A model generated the notes under the pieces. The model had not been told where the DNA came from. It saw only the letters and a list, made by a program, of their open reading frames with translations, and made no database searches. Shown piece by piece: positions 45,058 through 54,125 of a stretch of 64,000 nucleotides of DNA; position 1 is the stretch's first letter; each line of letters starts with the position of its first letter. The DNA comes from Oscillospiraceae bacterium. Its GTDB lineage: Bacteria; Bacillota; Clostridia; Oscillospirales; Oscillospiraceae. The stretch spans positions 27,899 through 91,898 of the forward strand of contig JAFSRZ010000039.1 in assembly GCA_017445875.1 (NCBI GenBank). The letters are read 5' to 3'. The position numbers were made by a program, and so were the translations under genes.

Positions 45058-45813
45058 TCAGACACGCATTTCCACGCCCTTTTCGCGGAGAAAGTGCTTT
45101 AATTCGTGAATGTCAACCTGCCGACTGTGGAAAATCGACGCCGCAAGCCCCGCGTCAATGCCCGGATGTGTGAACAGTTCCGCGAAATGTTCCATGTTCC
45201 CCGCGCCGCCGCTGGCGATAATCGGCACGCTCACACGCGCCGCTAACGCGTCCAGCATTTCCAAGTCAAAGCCCTGCTTTACGCCGTCGGTGTCGATAGA
45301 GTTCAGCACGATTTCCCCGGCACCGTTGCCGACGCCGCGTTCCGCCCAGTCGAGCGCGTCAAGGCCTGTGTCCTCGCGTCCGCCCTTTGCGAACACCCGG
45401 AACTGTCCATTCACGCGCTTGACATCCATCGAAAGCACTACGCATTGGTCGCCGTACTTTTTCGCGGCCTCGCCGATTAAGGACGGGTTCGCAATCGCCC
45501 CCGAATTGACGCTGACTTTGTCCGCGCCGCACTTCAAAACACGGTCGAAGTCGTCAACAGTCCGAATACCGCCGCCGACAGTCAGCGGAATGAACACTTC
45601 TGCCGCCGTACGTTTCAGAATGTCCGTGAACAGTTTCCGCCCCTCCGCCGACGCCGTAATGTCATAGAACACAAGTTCGTCCGCGCCGGAATCGTTGTAG
45701 TAACGCGCTAATTCCACGGGGTCGGAAATGTCGCGCAGTCCGGTAAAGTTCATGCCCTTGACTACCCGCCCGTCCTTCACGTCCAGACACGGTATGATTC
45801 TTTTCGCTAACAC
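45058..45813 (-). CDS. hisF: imidazole glycerol phosphate synthase, cyclase subunit
   Basis: With HisH makes imidazole glycerol phosphate and AICAR. The 251-residue TIM barrel begins [20 protein letters not shown] with the catalytic Asp11, and the second catalytic Asp is in LNSIDTDG near 130. It overlaps the end of hisA by seven bases. Confidence 0.97.
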   Translation of the reverse strand: MLAKRIIPCLDVKDGRVVKGMNFTGLRDISDPVELARYYNDSGADELVFYDITASAEGRKLFTDILKRTAAEVFIPLTVGGGIRTVDDFDRVLKCGADKVSVNSGAIANPSLIGEAAKKYGDQCVVLSMDVKRVNGQFRVFAKGGREDTGLDALDWAERGVGNGAGEIVLNSIDTDGVKQGFDLEMLDALAARVSVPIIASGGAGNMEHFAELFTHPGIDAGLAASIFHSRQVDIHELKHFLREKGVEMRV

Positions 45814-46526
45814 ATGCCCGCCTCCTCCATGACCGTTTTCAGGTCAAGTTTTCCGGTGTAGAGCGCCTTACCGAGTATCGCGGCGTGTACGCCCATGTCA
45901 CGCAGAGTCCGCAGTTCGTCGACACTCCCCACGCCGCCCGACGCCGTGACACGCAAGCCCGGAATCGTCAACAGTTCGCGGTAGAGGTCTAAATTTGTCC
46001 CGCGCTCCGCGCCGTCGCGGCTGATGTCCGTGTAGATAACGTCATGGATTCCGTGTTCTGTCAGACGCTTGCAGAAGTCAAGGCCGCGTTCCTGTGAAAG
46101 TTCCTTCCAGCCGCTGACCGCTAAGAAGCCGTCGCGGGTGTCGACGCCCACGGCGATTTTGTCTCCGTAGGTCTCGCCCATGCGGACTGTGAAATCAAAG
46201 TCCCTGACCGCTATCGTACCCAGTATGCAGCGGCTCACGCCGCAGTCGAGATACTGCCGGATACGCTCTTCCGTACGGATTCCGCCGCCGACTTCCATGT
46301 AGAAGCCGCCCTGTTTCGCCAACGCCTCAATTGTCGCAAAGTTCGCGGTGGTGCCGTCCCGCGCCCCGTCCAAGTCCACGACATGTAAACAGGTCGCGCC
46401 CGCCTCCCGAAATGTACGCGCCACCGCGCACGGGTCAGCGTTGTACACGGTCTTTTTGTCGTAGTCGCCCTGATACAGCCGCACGGCCTCCCCGCCGATT
46501 AAATCAATTGCCGGGAATATCCGCAT
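45807..46526 (-). CDS. hisA: phosphoribosylformimino-AICAR isomerase
   Basis: Amadori isomerase of histidine synthesis. The 239-residue barrel shows FPAIDLIGGEAVRL at 4-17 with the catalytic Asp and GVDTRDGF plus YTDISRDG with the second. The ATG at 46526 follows GGGGGAG. The in-frame GTG at 46544 is less likely. Confidence 0.95.
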   Translation of the reverse strand: MRIFPAIDLIGGEAVRLYQGDYDKKTVYNADPCAVARTFREAGATCLHVVDLDGARDGTTANFATIEALAKQGGFYMEVGGGIRTEERIRQYLDCGVSRCILGTIAVRDFDFTVRMGETYGDKIAVGVDTRDGFLAVSGWKELSQERGLDFCKRLTEHGIHDVIYTDISRDGAERGTNLDLYRELLTIPGLRVTASGGVGSVDELRTLRDMGVHAAILGKALYTGKLDLKTVMEEAGMC

Positions 46527-46614
46527 TCCGTCTCCCCCTATCACTCGATAATGGTTCTGTTATCGCAACGCAACAATATGATTACAGTTCATTTATCGCA
46601 ACACGATAACCCGC

Positions 46615-47226
46615 TTACAGTTCGGCGAACGCCTTTAATAATCTCAGGCCTGTGTCGCCGGACTTCTCCGGGTGGAACTGCGTCCCGTACACCTTCCCGC
46701 GACACACAACGCCCGTCACATCGACATCCCCGTACCGCGACACCGCCAGCGTATTCACGGCGCAGTCCTTCGCGTAGAAACTGTGGACATAGTACACATA
46801 TTCGCCGTTGCGCACGTACTTGAAAAACGGGTCATCGCGCCGGATTTCCAGCGCGTTCCAACCCATATGCGGGACTTTCAGTGTCTTGTCGGACAAATCC
46901 CGGCGCAAGTCGCACACGCGCCCCGGAATCAGGCCTAATCCCTCATGTTCGCCGTACTCCTCGCTTTTGTCGAAAAGCAGTTGCATTCCCAGACAAATTC
47001 CCAGAAACGGCTTGTGTTCGGCCTCGTGTTTCAGGACAGGTATCAAACCCGTGGCGCGGAGTTTGTCCATGGCGTCGCCGAACGCCCCCACGCCGGGGAG
47101 TACCACGCGTTCCGCCGCTGTAATCCGTACGGGGTCACGCGTGATTTCCGTTTCCGCGCCTATCGCCTTCAAGCCTCCGGCAATCGAAAACAGATTCCCT
47201 ACGCCATAATCAATTATCGCAATCAC
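46615..47226 (-). CDS. hisH: imidazole glycerol phosphate synthase, glutaminase subunit
   Basis: Class I glutamine amidotransferase that feeds ammonia to HisF. In the 203-residue protein the nucleophile cysteine is in FLGICLGMQLL near residue 79, and the His-Glu pair is in GTQFHPEKSG near 181. The 88 bases between hisH and hisA contain a short imperfect duplication of the hisH end (TTATCGCAAC and TTACAGTTC occur twice), with no further gene. Confidence 0.95.
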   Translation of the reverse strand: MIAIIDYGVGNLFSIAGGLKAIGAETEITRDPVRITAAERVVLPGVGAFGDAMDKLRATGLIPVLKHEAEHKPFLGICLGMQLLFDKSEEYGEHEGLGLIPGRVCDLRRDLSDKTLKVPHMGWNALEIRRDDPFFKYVRNGEYVYYVHSFYAKDCAVNTLAVSRYGDVDVTGVVCRGKVYGTQFHPEKSGDTGLRLLKAFAEL

Positions 47227-47246
47227 ACAGTCACACTTCCTTTCGC

Positions 47247-47837
47247 TTATAATACGCCTTTCGTACTCGGTATCTCGTCACGGTGTCTGGCGTCGAAGTC
47301 GACCGCCATATGGAGAGCGCGTCCAGCGCCCTTGAACGCCGCTTCTAAAATGTGGTGGGTGTTCTCGCCGGAGAACTGCCGGAAGTGCAACGCGCAGGGA
47401 CAGTTACGCACGAATCCAAGCCAGAACTCTTTTGCAAGTTCGGTATCGAAGTCGCCGACTTTCGCGGCGGGCAAGTCCAGCGCCCACACGAGACAGTCAC
47501 GCCCGGACAAGTCCACGGCGCACAGTACAAGCGTCTCGTCCATGGGGAGAAAGAACTGTCCATAGCGCACAATGCCGCGCTTGTCGCCCAGCGCCTTTGT
47601 AAAGGCCTGTCCTAACACAATGCCGATATCTTCCGTGGTGTGGTGATAGTCTACCTGCGTGTCGCCGTGACAGGTCAGCGACATGTCAAAGTCTCCGTGT
47701 CGCGTGAATAACTCTAACATGTGGTCGAGAAAGCCGCAACCCGTGTTAATGTCGCCGCGCCCGGTGCCGTCCAGATTCAAGGAAAGTTCGATTTGCGTTT
47801 CCTTGGTGTCGCGCCTGATGTTTGCGATACGTTCCAT
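47247..47837 (-). CDS. hisB: imidazoleglycerol-phosphate dehydratase
   Basis: Dehydrates imidazole glycerol phosphate. The 196-residue monofunctional form has the manganese motifs GFLDHMLELFTRHG near 36-49, DYHHTTEDIGI near 64 and the later HHILEAAFKG. The HAD phosphatase half of the enterobacterial bifunctional enzyme is absent, in line with the PHP-type HisK downstream. Confidence 0.96.
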   Translation of the reverse strand: MERIANIRRDTKETQIELSLNLDGTGRGDINTGCGFLDHMLELFTRHGDFDMSLTCHGDTQVDYHHTTEDIGIVLGQAFTKALGDKRGIVRYGQFFLPMDETLVLCAVDLSGRDCLVWALDLPAAKVGDFDTELAKEFWLGFVRNCPCALHFRQFSGENTHHILEAAFKGAGRALHMAVDFDARHRDEIPSTKGVL

Positions 47838-47838
47838 G

Positions 47839-48903
47839 TCACGCGCCCTCCAACATGTCTTTCAGACGGTCTAACAGTGTCCGCATTTGTTCCCGCGAGC
47901 CGATACTGATTCTGAGCCAGTCGCGCAGTCGCGGCGTGTCGAACCAGCGCACAAGTACGCCACGCGCTTTCAGTCCCCGGTACACGTCCCCGCCCGACAC
48001 GCGGTCACTCTTGGCAAAGACAAAATTTGCTTTCGACGGCAACACCGTAAAGCCCATGTTCTGTAAGGCCTCTGTAGTCCACGCCCGATTTTCCCGGATG
48101 ACGTTTGTACAGTCCTGAAAATAGGCTTCGTCCTCCATCGCGGCGGCACCCGCCAGTAACGAAAGACGGTTGACGTTGTACGGGTGGAAACTGTACTTGA
48201 CACGGTTTAACGCCGCAATCAGTCCGGGCGCGCCGATTGCGAATCCGATACGGCCTCCCGCGAGAGAACGACTTTTCGAGAACGTCTGCACGACAAGCAG
48301 ATTGTCGAAACGCTTTGTCAGCGGTACGCACGTCTCCCCGCCGAAATCGACGTAGGCTTCATCGACGACAACTACTCGATTTTTATTCGCTTCCAGCAGA
48401 CGCGCAATGTCACTTACGGGAATTGTCATGCCCGTGGGGGCGTTCGGATTTGCAATAAACACCGTGCCGGGGAATGTTACATAGTCGTCGACACACAAAG
48501 AGAAGTCGTCGCGCAGCGGAATGATAGTCGCGTCCAGTCCGAAAAGCGCCGTCTGTGACTGATAGAAACTGTACGTAATGTCGGCGTAGGCGACGCCGGT
48601 TCCCGTGCCGCAGAACGCACGGAACGCGAACGCTAAAATTTCGTCGGAACCGTTACCCGCGATAACGTTCTCCGGCGACACGCCGTAACGCGCCGCGACA
48701 GCGTTGACCAGTACGCGGCAAGTCGGGTCGGAATAGAGATTCAGCTTTCGGAACTCGTCCGGCGTCAGCGCCGCAAGCACTTTCGGCGACGGCGGAAACG
48801 GGCTTTCGTTCGTGTTCAGCTTGACATACGCCCGGTCTAACGGCTGTTCGCCGGGCGTGTACGGCGACAACGCCGCCGCCTCTTGCGATAGAAACTCTCT
48901 CAT
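47839..48903 (-). CDS. hisC: histidinol-phosphate aminotransferase
   Basis: PLP enzyme converting imidazole acetol phosphate to histidinol phosphate. The 354 residues include LNTNESPFPPSP near 29, GNGSDEIL near 85, NPNAPTG near 152 and the PLP lysine in TFSKSRSLAGGRIG near 214. The start at 48903 overlaps the hisD stop as ATGA. A long extension into hisD is rejected. Confidence 0.96.
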   Translation of the reverse strand: MREFLSQEAAALSPYTPGEQPLDRAYVKLNTNESPFPPSPKVLAALTPDEFRKLNLYSDPTCRVLVNAVAARYGVSPENVIAGNGSDEILAFAFRAFCGTGTGVAYADITYSFYQSQTALFGLDATIIPLRDDFSLCVDDYVTFPGTVFIANPNAPTGMTIPVSDIARLLEANKNRVVVVDEAYVDFGGETCVPLTKRFDNLLVVQTFSKSRSLAGGRIGFAIGAPGLIAALNRVKYSFHPYNVNRLSLLAGAAAMEDEAYFQDCTNVIRENRAWTTEALQNMGFTVLPSKANFVFAKSDRVSGGDVYRGLKARGVLVRWFDTPRLRDWLRISIGSREQMRTLLDRLKDMLEGA

Positions 48904-50183
48904 GATATCTCCTCCCCGCGTATCAGTACCGAACGGGCGTGGGCGTGTAAGCCTTCCCGTTCGGCGAAGTCCGCCACATTCTCCGCCACATTCTTGAGCG
49001 CGTCCCGTGTGTAGTAAATGTAACTCGATTTCTTCACAAAGTCGTCCACTGACAGCGGCCCCGAAAACCGCGCCGTCCCGGATGTCGGCAACGTGTGATT
49101 CGGCCCCGCGAAGTAGTCCCCTAACGCCTCCGGGGCGTTGTGTCCCAGAAACACGCTTCCGGCGTTGCGAATCAGCGGCAACAGGGACAACGGCTCCGCC
49201 ACGCACAGTTCCAGATGTTCCGGGGCGATTTTGTTCGCGGCGTCGACGGCGCGTTGCAGATTGTCCGTGACATATAGTTTCCCGTTGCGTTCCAGCGACT
49301 TCCGGGCGATATCGGCGCGGGGCAAGGCCGATATCTGCCGTTCCAGTTCCAGCGCGACACGTCCGGCGAGTATGCGACTGTCCGTGACCAGTACGGCGGC
49401 GGCGTGGGTGTCGTGTTCGGCCTGACTGAGCATGTCAGCCGCCACGTGACGCGGGTTCGCGCTCTCGTCAGCGAGTACCAGAATTTCACTCGGCCCCGCG
49501 ATTAGGTCAATACCGACCTGTCCGAAAACCTGCCGTTTCGCCTCCGCGACAAATACCCCGCCGGGGCCTACAATTTTGTCAACGGCGGGGACGCTTTCGG
49601 TACCGTACGCCAGCGCCGCGACGGCCTGCGCTCCACCGATTGTGTACACCCGCACATCCTGCGCCGCGACGTACGCCGCGCCTAACGCCGCCGCGCTGAC
49701 GCTTCCATCGGCTTCCGGGGGCGTGACAATCAGAATATCGTGTACGCCCGCCAGACGCGCCGGTATGGCGTTCATCAGGATTGTGGACGGGAACGCCGTC
49801 GGGCTTTTCGGCACACAGATTCCGACACGCTCCATAGGGATATGTCGCAAGCCTAACAGAATGCCCGGCTTGTCAGTCAAGGCGTAATCCCGTTGAATCT
49901 GCTGTGCGTGGAAATGTTCGATATTCGCCGCCGCCCGTAACAAAGTTGCCTGAAAGCCGTGGTCAAGCGAATCGTACGCCGCTTCGAGTGCCTCCGGCGG
50001 CACTTGGAATGATTCCACGTCCACGCCGTCAAAGCGTTTCGTGTACTCGTGTAGCGCGGCGTCGCCGCGCTCGCGCACGTCCTCAATGATACGCGTCACC
50101 GCCGCCGACACTTCCGGGTCTGTCCGCACGCGTTCCCGGCGAAATAACGCCTCCGCGCCGTCCCAGTGTTCGACATTCATCAT
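48900..50183 (-). CDS. hisD: histidinol dehydrogenase
   Basis: Oxidises histidinol to histidine in two NAD-dependent steps. The 427-residue enzyme has VPKSPTAFPST near 128, VAGPGGV-type VGPGGVFVAEAKR near 205, the catalytic Glu-His pair region AEHDTHAAAVLVT near 265 and LGHNAPEALGDYFAGPNHTLPT near 350. It overlaps hisZG by four bases. Confidence 0.97.
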   Translation of the reverse strand: MMNVEHWDGAEALFRRERVRTDPEVSAAVTRIIEDVRERGDAALHEYTKRFDGVDVESFQVPPEALEAAYDSLDHGFQATLLRAAANIEHFHAQQIQRDYALTDKPGILLGLRHIPMERVGICVPKSPTAFPSTILMNAIPARLAGVHDILIVTPPEADGSVSAAALGAAYVAAQDVRVYTIGGAQAVAALAYGTESVPAVDKIVGPGGVFVAEAKRQVFGQVGIDLIAGPSEILVLADESANPRHVAADMLSQAEHDTHAAAVLVTDSRILAGRVALELERQISALPRADIARKSLERNGKLYVTDNLQRAVDAANKIAPEHLELCVAEPLSLLPLIRNAGSVFLGHNAPEALGDYFAGPNHTLPTSGTARFSGPLSVDDFVKKSSYIYYTRDALKNVAENVADFAEREGLHAHARSVLIRGEEIS

Positions 50184-51691
50184 ACGCCCGTAACCTCCCG
50201 TAATTTCTCCGTCAACGTCTCTATGGCCTCGCGCTTGAACTGGTACGCCGAACGGTTTGCGATAAACCGCGCCGAAATCGGCATGAACTCCCGCAACACC
50301 TGCAAGTTGTTTTCTTTTAGCGTTGTCCCGGTCTCCACGATGTCTACAATCACGTCACTTAATCCCAGTAACGGCGCGAGTTCGATAGAGCCGTGCAGTT
50401 TGATAATGTCGATATCCTGTCCGAGCGCGGCGAAGTGGCGCTTTGCGATACGTACGAACTTTGTCGCCACACGTAGCGGACGTTCCCCCACGTCGAGGCC
50501 GTCCGGCTTCCCCGCCACGCACATCCGACAGCGGCCAAGCCCCGTGTCGAGTAACTCGTACACGTCCGGGCGGTGTTCCTCCAAGATGTCCTTGCCCACG
50601 ATTCCCACGTCCGCCGCGCCCCGCTCCACGTAAATCGCCACGTCCGACGGCTTCACTAAAAAGTAACGGATTCCCGCCGCCGGGTTTTCCACGACCAGTT
50701 TCCGGGTGTCGCTGTAGTTCTCCGGCGAACCGTACCCGACACTTTCCAGCAAATGATATACTTTGTCGCCCAGACGGCCTTTCGGTAGCGCTACACTTAA
50801 CATTCCGGCGTGTCCGGTGTGCGTGACCTGTTCGAGTTCGTCGAGGTACAGCGCAAAGCCAACCGCTTTCGCGCCCCTGTGGAACCGTGACACTAAAGGG
50901 TCATACCTTCCGCCCCGCAACACCGGGCGCGGGATTCCCTCCAAAAAGCCCTGTAACACAAGGCCATTGTAATACTCCAAGTCGTTCACCAGCGACAGAT
51001 TCAGGCGCAAGTGGCGTAAAATGTCGGGGTTCGCGGACAGGCTCGCGTAAAGCGTTTTGAGTTCCCGCAAGGCCTCGCGCATGACATCATTTTTCGCCAG
51101 CGCCGACGCCGCCGGAAATACAGTCTCCCAGTCGCCGTCCAGCGAAAACAACGCCTCAATGTCGCGTGTGTCCTGCGGGCTTTTGTCGCGGATACCGTCG
51201 AGCAGTCGCCCGCGCAGACGCGGCGGCACGTTCAGCGCGTCCAGAAGTCCGCTCACGTAGCCCATATGCCCGATTTCGAGTACCGGACTTCTCCCGGTCG
51301 CCGACAAACTCCGTACCGCCAGCGACACCGCCTTTGTCATGGTATCGGCGTCCACGTCGCCCACACACTCCACGCCCATTTGTCGGATTTCCTGAAAGCC
51401 CTGATTCTCGCGTCCGGGGCGGTAGACGTTCTCCAAGTAGTAAAAGCGTCCACGCGGGGCGTTTTTGGCAATCGACAGCGTGACATCGGGCTTGAGTGCC
51501 ATTAAACGCCCGTCCAAGTCCGTGAACGTCAACGCCCGTTTCGCCGACAGAAAACGGCGGTTCTCCTGATAGAAGCCGTATTCCTCAAAGCGGCTCATGC
51601 GGTAATGCCGGAATCCCTCCGCCTCGTACATCTGCCGCAGTTCCAGCGAAAGCCGTTCCAGCGGCGACAAAATTTGTAAATCGAGTTCCAT
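50180..51691 (-). CDS. hisZG: fused HisZ-HisG: regulatory and catalytic ATP phosphoribosyltransferase
   Basis: One uninterrupted frame of 503 residues. Residues 1 to about 293 are HisZ, a class II aaRS-like domain (LDLQILSPLERLS, LRPDVTL-type MALKPDVTLSIAK, YYLENVYRPGRE, NDLEYYNGLVLQGF, VLRGGRYDPLV). Residues about 297-503 are short-form HisG (LSVALPKGRLGDKVYHLLESVG, DVGIVGKDIL, DIVETGTTLKENNL). In most bacteria with short HisG these are two proteins that assemble as an octamer. It catalyses the first, feedback-controlled step and heads the operon. Start after AGAGGGG. Confidence 0.93.
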   Translation of the reverse strand: MELDLQILSPLERLSLELRQMYEAEGFRHYRMSRFEEYGFYQENRRFLSAKRALTFTDLDGRLMALKPDVTLSIAKNAPRGRFYYLENVYRPGRENQGFQEIRQMGVECVGDVDADTMTKAVSLAVRSLSATGRSPVLEIGHMGYVSGLLDALNVPPRLRGRLLDGIRDKSPQDTRDIEALFSLDGDWETVFPAASALAKNDVMREALRELKTLYASLSANPDILRHLRLNLSLVNDLEYYNGLVLQGFLEGIPRPVLRGGRYDPLVSRFHRGAKAVGFALYLDELEQVTHTGHAGMLSVALPKGRLGDKVYHLLESVGYGSPENYSDTRKLVVENPAAGIRYFLVKPSDVAIYVERGAADVGIVGKDILEEHRPDVYELLDTGLGRCRMCVAGKPDGLDVGERPLRVATKFVRIAKRHFAALGQDIDIIKLHGSIELAPLLGLSDVIVDIVETGTTLKENNLQVLREFMPISARFIANRSAYQFKREAIETLTEKLREVTGV

Positions 51692-51727
51692 ACGTGTCCC
51701 CTCTTTCCGTTTGAACGAACACGCTAC

Positions 51728-51755
51728 ATTTTACACGCTTCGGCGGGAATGTCAA
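51728..51755 (-). promoter_or_regulatory. promoter of the histidine operon
   Basis: TTGACA-16-TAAAAT on the minus strand. The leader of about 30 bases leaves no room for a T-box or his leader peptide. Confidence 0.7.
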
Positions 51756-51760
51756 CGCCG

Positions 51761-51796
51761 AAAAAAGCGTCCTGTCCTCTCAACGGGACGGGACGC
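51761..51796 (-). terminator. terminator of the MNT-HEPN pair
   Basis: GCGTCCCGTCCC and GGACAGGACGC pair around a short loop and are followed by TTTTTT on the minus strand. Confidence 0.85.
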
Positions 51797-51808
51797 TTTA
51801 TAAACTCA

Positions 51809-52156
51809 TCATTCTGACAGCAATTCCGCACAGAAATTTTTCAAAGCCGGAATATCGTTTTTAATGGTATCCCAAGTCGTTTGAAAGCTGATATCCGCGT
51901 AAGCGTGGGCAACGACATTCCGCATACCGCGAATGGCTTTCCACGGCATATCGGCGTGTGCGGCGCGGAAGTCCGCGCTCAAATGTCCGGCGAGTTCCCC
52001 GATTTGCAGAATACACATGGCGCAGGCGTTGCGGTACGCCTTGTCGTGTGAAAACGCCTCGTAACTGTCGCCGAAACGTTGAACGGTATCCTCAATGTCG
52101 ACGCAGTAGGATAGCATATGTTCCAGAATGGAATTATCACGTTGACGCTCCGGCAT
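51809..52156 (-). CDS. HEPN protein, HepT/DUF86 type (toxin candidate)
   Basis: A 115-residue helical protein. RNVVAHAY supplies the R-x4-H-x-Y motif (R79, H84, Y86) of HepT RNase toxins, in which the Tyr is the AMP acceptor. ILQIGELAGHLS near 50 is the family's conserved helix. It overlaps the upstream MNT gene by 20 bases. Confidence 0.87.
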   Translation of the reverse strand: MPERQRDNSILEHMLSYCVDIEDTVQRFGDSYEAFSHDKAYRNACAMCILQIGELAGHLSADFRAAHADMPWKAIRGMRNVVAHAYADISFQTTWDTIKNDIPALKNFCAELLSE

Positions 52157-52445
52157 ACAGCAGAATCTCCTCCCGGCGGATATGGTTCAGGAAACGCTCG
52201 TCGAGACTGTCCGAAGTCAACAGGTCAACGTCCGCGCCCAACTGTTCCCGCAAGTCCAGACGCAGAGCGGACAGCGCGAAAAATCCCCGCAAGTTACCCT
52301 GTTCAATTCTCAAATCGACATCACTTTCCGGGGTGGCGTCGCCGCGTGCGTAGGAACCGAACAGCCACGCCGAAGCAATGCCATATTGTACGCCTAACGC
52401 CGTCACGGCGTCGCGGATTTCGCGCAGTTCCAAAACGCGCTTCAT
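52137..52445 (-). CDS. MNT-type nucleotidyltransferase (MntA-like antitoxin)
   Basis: A 102-residue minimal nucleotidyltransferase with LFGSYARGDATPESDVDL (G30-S31, D42-x-D44) and GADVDLLTSD with a third Asp. The MntA/HepT order and overlap match described modules in which MntA adds AMP to HepT. It has its own promoter and terminator with the HEPN gene. Confidence 0.88.
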   Translation of the reverse strand: MKRVLELREIRDAVTALGVQYGIASAWLFGSYARGDATPESDVDLRIEQGNLRGFFALSALRLDLREQLGADVDLLTSDSLDERFLNHIRREEILLYAGAST

Positions 52446-52531
52446 GTAGTTACGCCTCCTTTCGTGGAAGCGGCCCCGCCTCGCGGCAATCCCTCACAGG
52501 GAAGGTATGCGCAACGGCGCGGATTGTGGAC

Positions 52532-52560
52532 AGTATAGCGGATTTCGGGCGGGGTGTCAA
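52532..52560 (-). promoter_or_regulatory. promoter of the MNT-HEPN pair
   Basis: TTGACA-17-TATACT on the minus strand, 87 bases before the MNT start. Apart from this promoter and the hairpin at 52755, the 350-base gap (52446-52798) holds an A+T-rich stretch (52630-52740) in which I see no gene. Confidence 0.7.
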
Positions 52561-52754
52561 GCGTTTTTCGCCGGAAAGCGTCCGCAAGACGCCCCGTCCG
52601 GCGCGGGCGGGGACTTGTCACGCACGACAGGAAAAATTTGGAATCGACAAAAAGTTAAAACTTTTTTAATATTTTGGTACTTGTTCTTTAACATTCTTTT
52701 GGTATCTTTATCCTCGCAAGAGACAAGAACTTCTTTTCATCCAATCTTCCAAAC

Positions 52755-52791
52755 AACGGACGGGATTGACTTTGTGTCAGTCCCGTTCGTT
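52755..52791 (-). terminator. hairpin after mtaB
   Basis: AACGAACGGGA-CTGAC and GTCAA-TCCCGTCCGTT form a long stem with a 5-base loop, eight bases after the mtaB stop on the minus strand. The T run is weak. Confidence 0.65.
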
Positions 52792-52798
52792 GTTCGCG

Positions 52799-54121
52799 TC
52801 AGCGGACAATTTCCCCGTACAGCGCTTCGCCGTCGCTCGACACAATCCGCGTCACGCGGCACTGATTCCGCAGTCCGACACCCGGCGCGTACACGTCCGC
52901 GTAATTCGGCGCGTGTCCGTGGAATACGCCGCCCCGCGCCTGTTCGTACAGCACTTCGTACTGTTCGCCGACGCACCCCGACAAATATTCCGCCCGTGTG
53001 GCGTCCGCGACGGCTTTCGCCCGCGCCGCCCGTTCCTCTTTGACAGCCTTCGGGAGTTGCGGCATGTCCGCCGCCGGTGTCCCCGGACGCGACGAGTACG
53101 GGAAAATGTGCGTCCGCGCAAAGCCGCATTGTCGCAGAAATGATAATGTCTGTGCAAATTCGTCCTCGGTCTCGCCCGGAAAGCCGGTAATCAAGTCCGT
53201 TGTGACAGCCGGACGCGGGAAGTATGCGCGCAACAGTTCCACGGATTCCAGATACCGCGCCGTGTCGTAGCGCCGCCGCATACGCTTTAATGTGGCGTCG
53301 CAACCGCTTTGTAAAGACAGGTGAAATTGCGGACACAAATTCGGGAACACGTTCAGGCGTCGACAAAAGTCCGGCGTCACGGTGCGCGGTTCCAGACTGC
53401 CTAAGCGTATCCGCACAGCGGGAACCGCCGCGCAAATCGCCGCCGCCAAGTCTGTAAGCGTCTGACCGTCGCGGAAATCCAGTCCCCATGACGAAATCTC
53501 CATGCCCGTCAGCACAATTTCCCGCACACCGTCGGCGGCTAATTCCCGCGCCTGTCGTACGGCGTCGGGCAACGGCTCGGAGCGTACCGCCCCCCGCGCA
53601 TAGGGAATAACGCAGTAGGAACAGAAATTGTTACATCCGTCCTCGACTTTTAACATGGCTCTTGTGCGCCCGGACATCCCCCCGGCGGGTAACAATTCAA
53701 AGTCCCGCCGCACCCGTGGATTGTCCAGCGTCTCAAACGCGGCGCGGGACTTGTCCAACATTTCACGGGTAGCGCTTGCGCGGTTTGTCACGGCCTGTTC
53801 CAGCAGTGCGACAAATCCCGTACGGTCTCCGGTACCCGCTATCAGGTCGACACCCAGTGTCCGCACGTCCTCCGGTGCCGTCTGACTGTAACAGCCGCAC
53901 ACGGCAAGCACGGCGTCGGGGTGTTCGCGTCGCATGCGCCGTATCACCTGCCGCGACTTCTGTCCGCTGACCGCCGTCACGGAACAGGTATTGACTACGT
54001 ACGCGTCCGCGTCCTGTGTGAAGTCGACCACGGTATGTCCGCGTTCCGTCAGCAGTTTTTCAATGGCCTGCGTCTCGTACTGGTTGACTTTACAGCCCAG
54101 TGTGTATATTGCCACGTTCAT
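52799..54121 (-). CDS. mtaB: tRNA t6A37 methylthiotransferase
   Basis: Radical SAM enzyme that adds a methylthio group to t6A at position 37 of tRNA. The 440 residues start MNVAIYTLGCKVNQYETQ (first cluster cysteine at 10) with VVNTCSVTA near 47 and CGCYSQ near 80. The radical SAM motif C-x3-C-x2-C is in EDGCNNFCSYCVIPYARG near 160, and a TRAM domain ends the protein. LGCKVNQYE separates MtaB from MiaB and RimO. Confidence 0.94.
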   Translation of the reverse strand: MNVAIYTLGCKVNQYETQAIEKLLTERGHTVVDFTQDADAYVVNTCSVTAVSGQKSRQVIRRMRREHPDAVLAVCGCYSQTAPEDVRTLGVDLIAGTGDRTGFVALLEQAVTNRASATREMLDKSRAAFETLDNPRVRRDFELLPAGGMSGRTRAMLKVEDGCNNFCSYCVIPYARGAVRSEPLPDAVRQARELAADGVREIVLTGMEISSWGLDFRDGQTLTDLAAAICAAVPAVRIRLGSLEPRTVTPDFCRRLNVFPNLCPQFHLSLQSGCDATLKRMRRRYDTARYLESVELLRAYFPRPAVTTDLITGFPGETEDEFAQTLSFLRQCGFARTHIFPYSSRPGTPAADMPQLPKAVKEERAARAKAVADATRAEYLSGCVGEQYEVLYEQARGGVFHGHAPNYADVYAPGVGLRNQCRVTRIVSSDGEALYGEIVR

Positions 54122-54125
54122 AATA

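Noticed and set aside
51692-51755. T-box or his leader peptide before the histidine operon
   Set aside because: The promoter leaves a leader of about 30 bases, too short for either.
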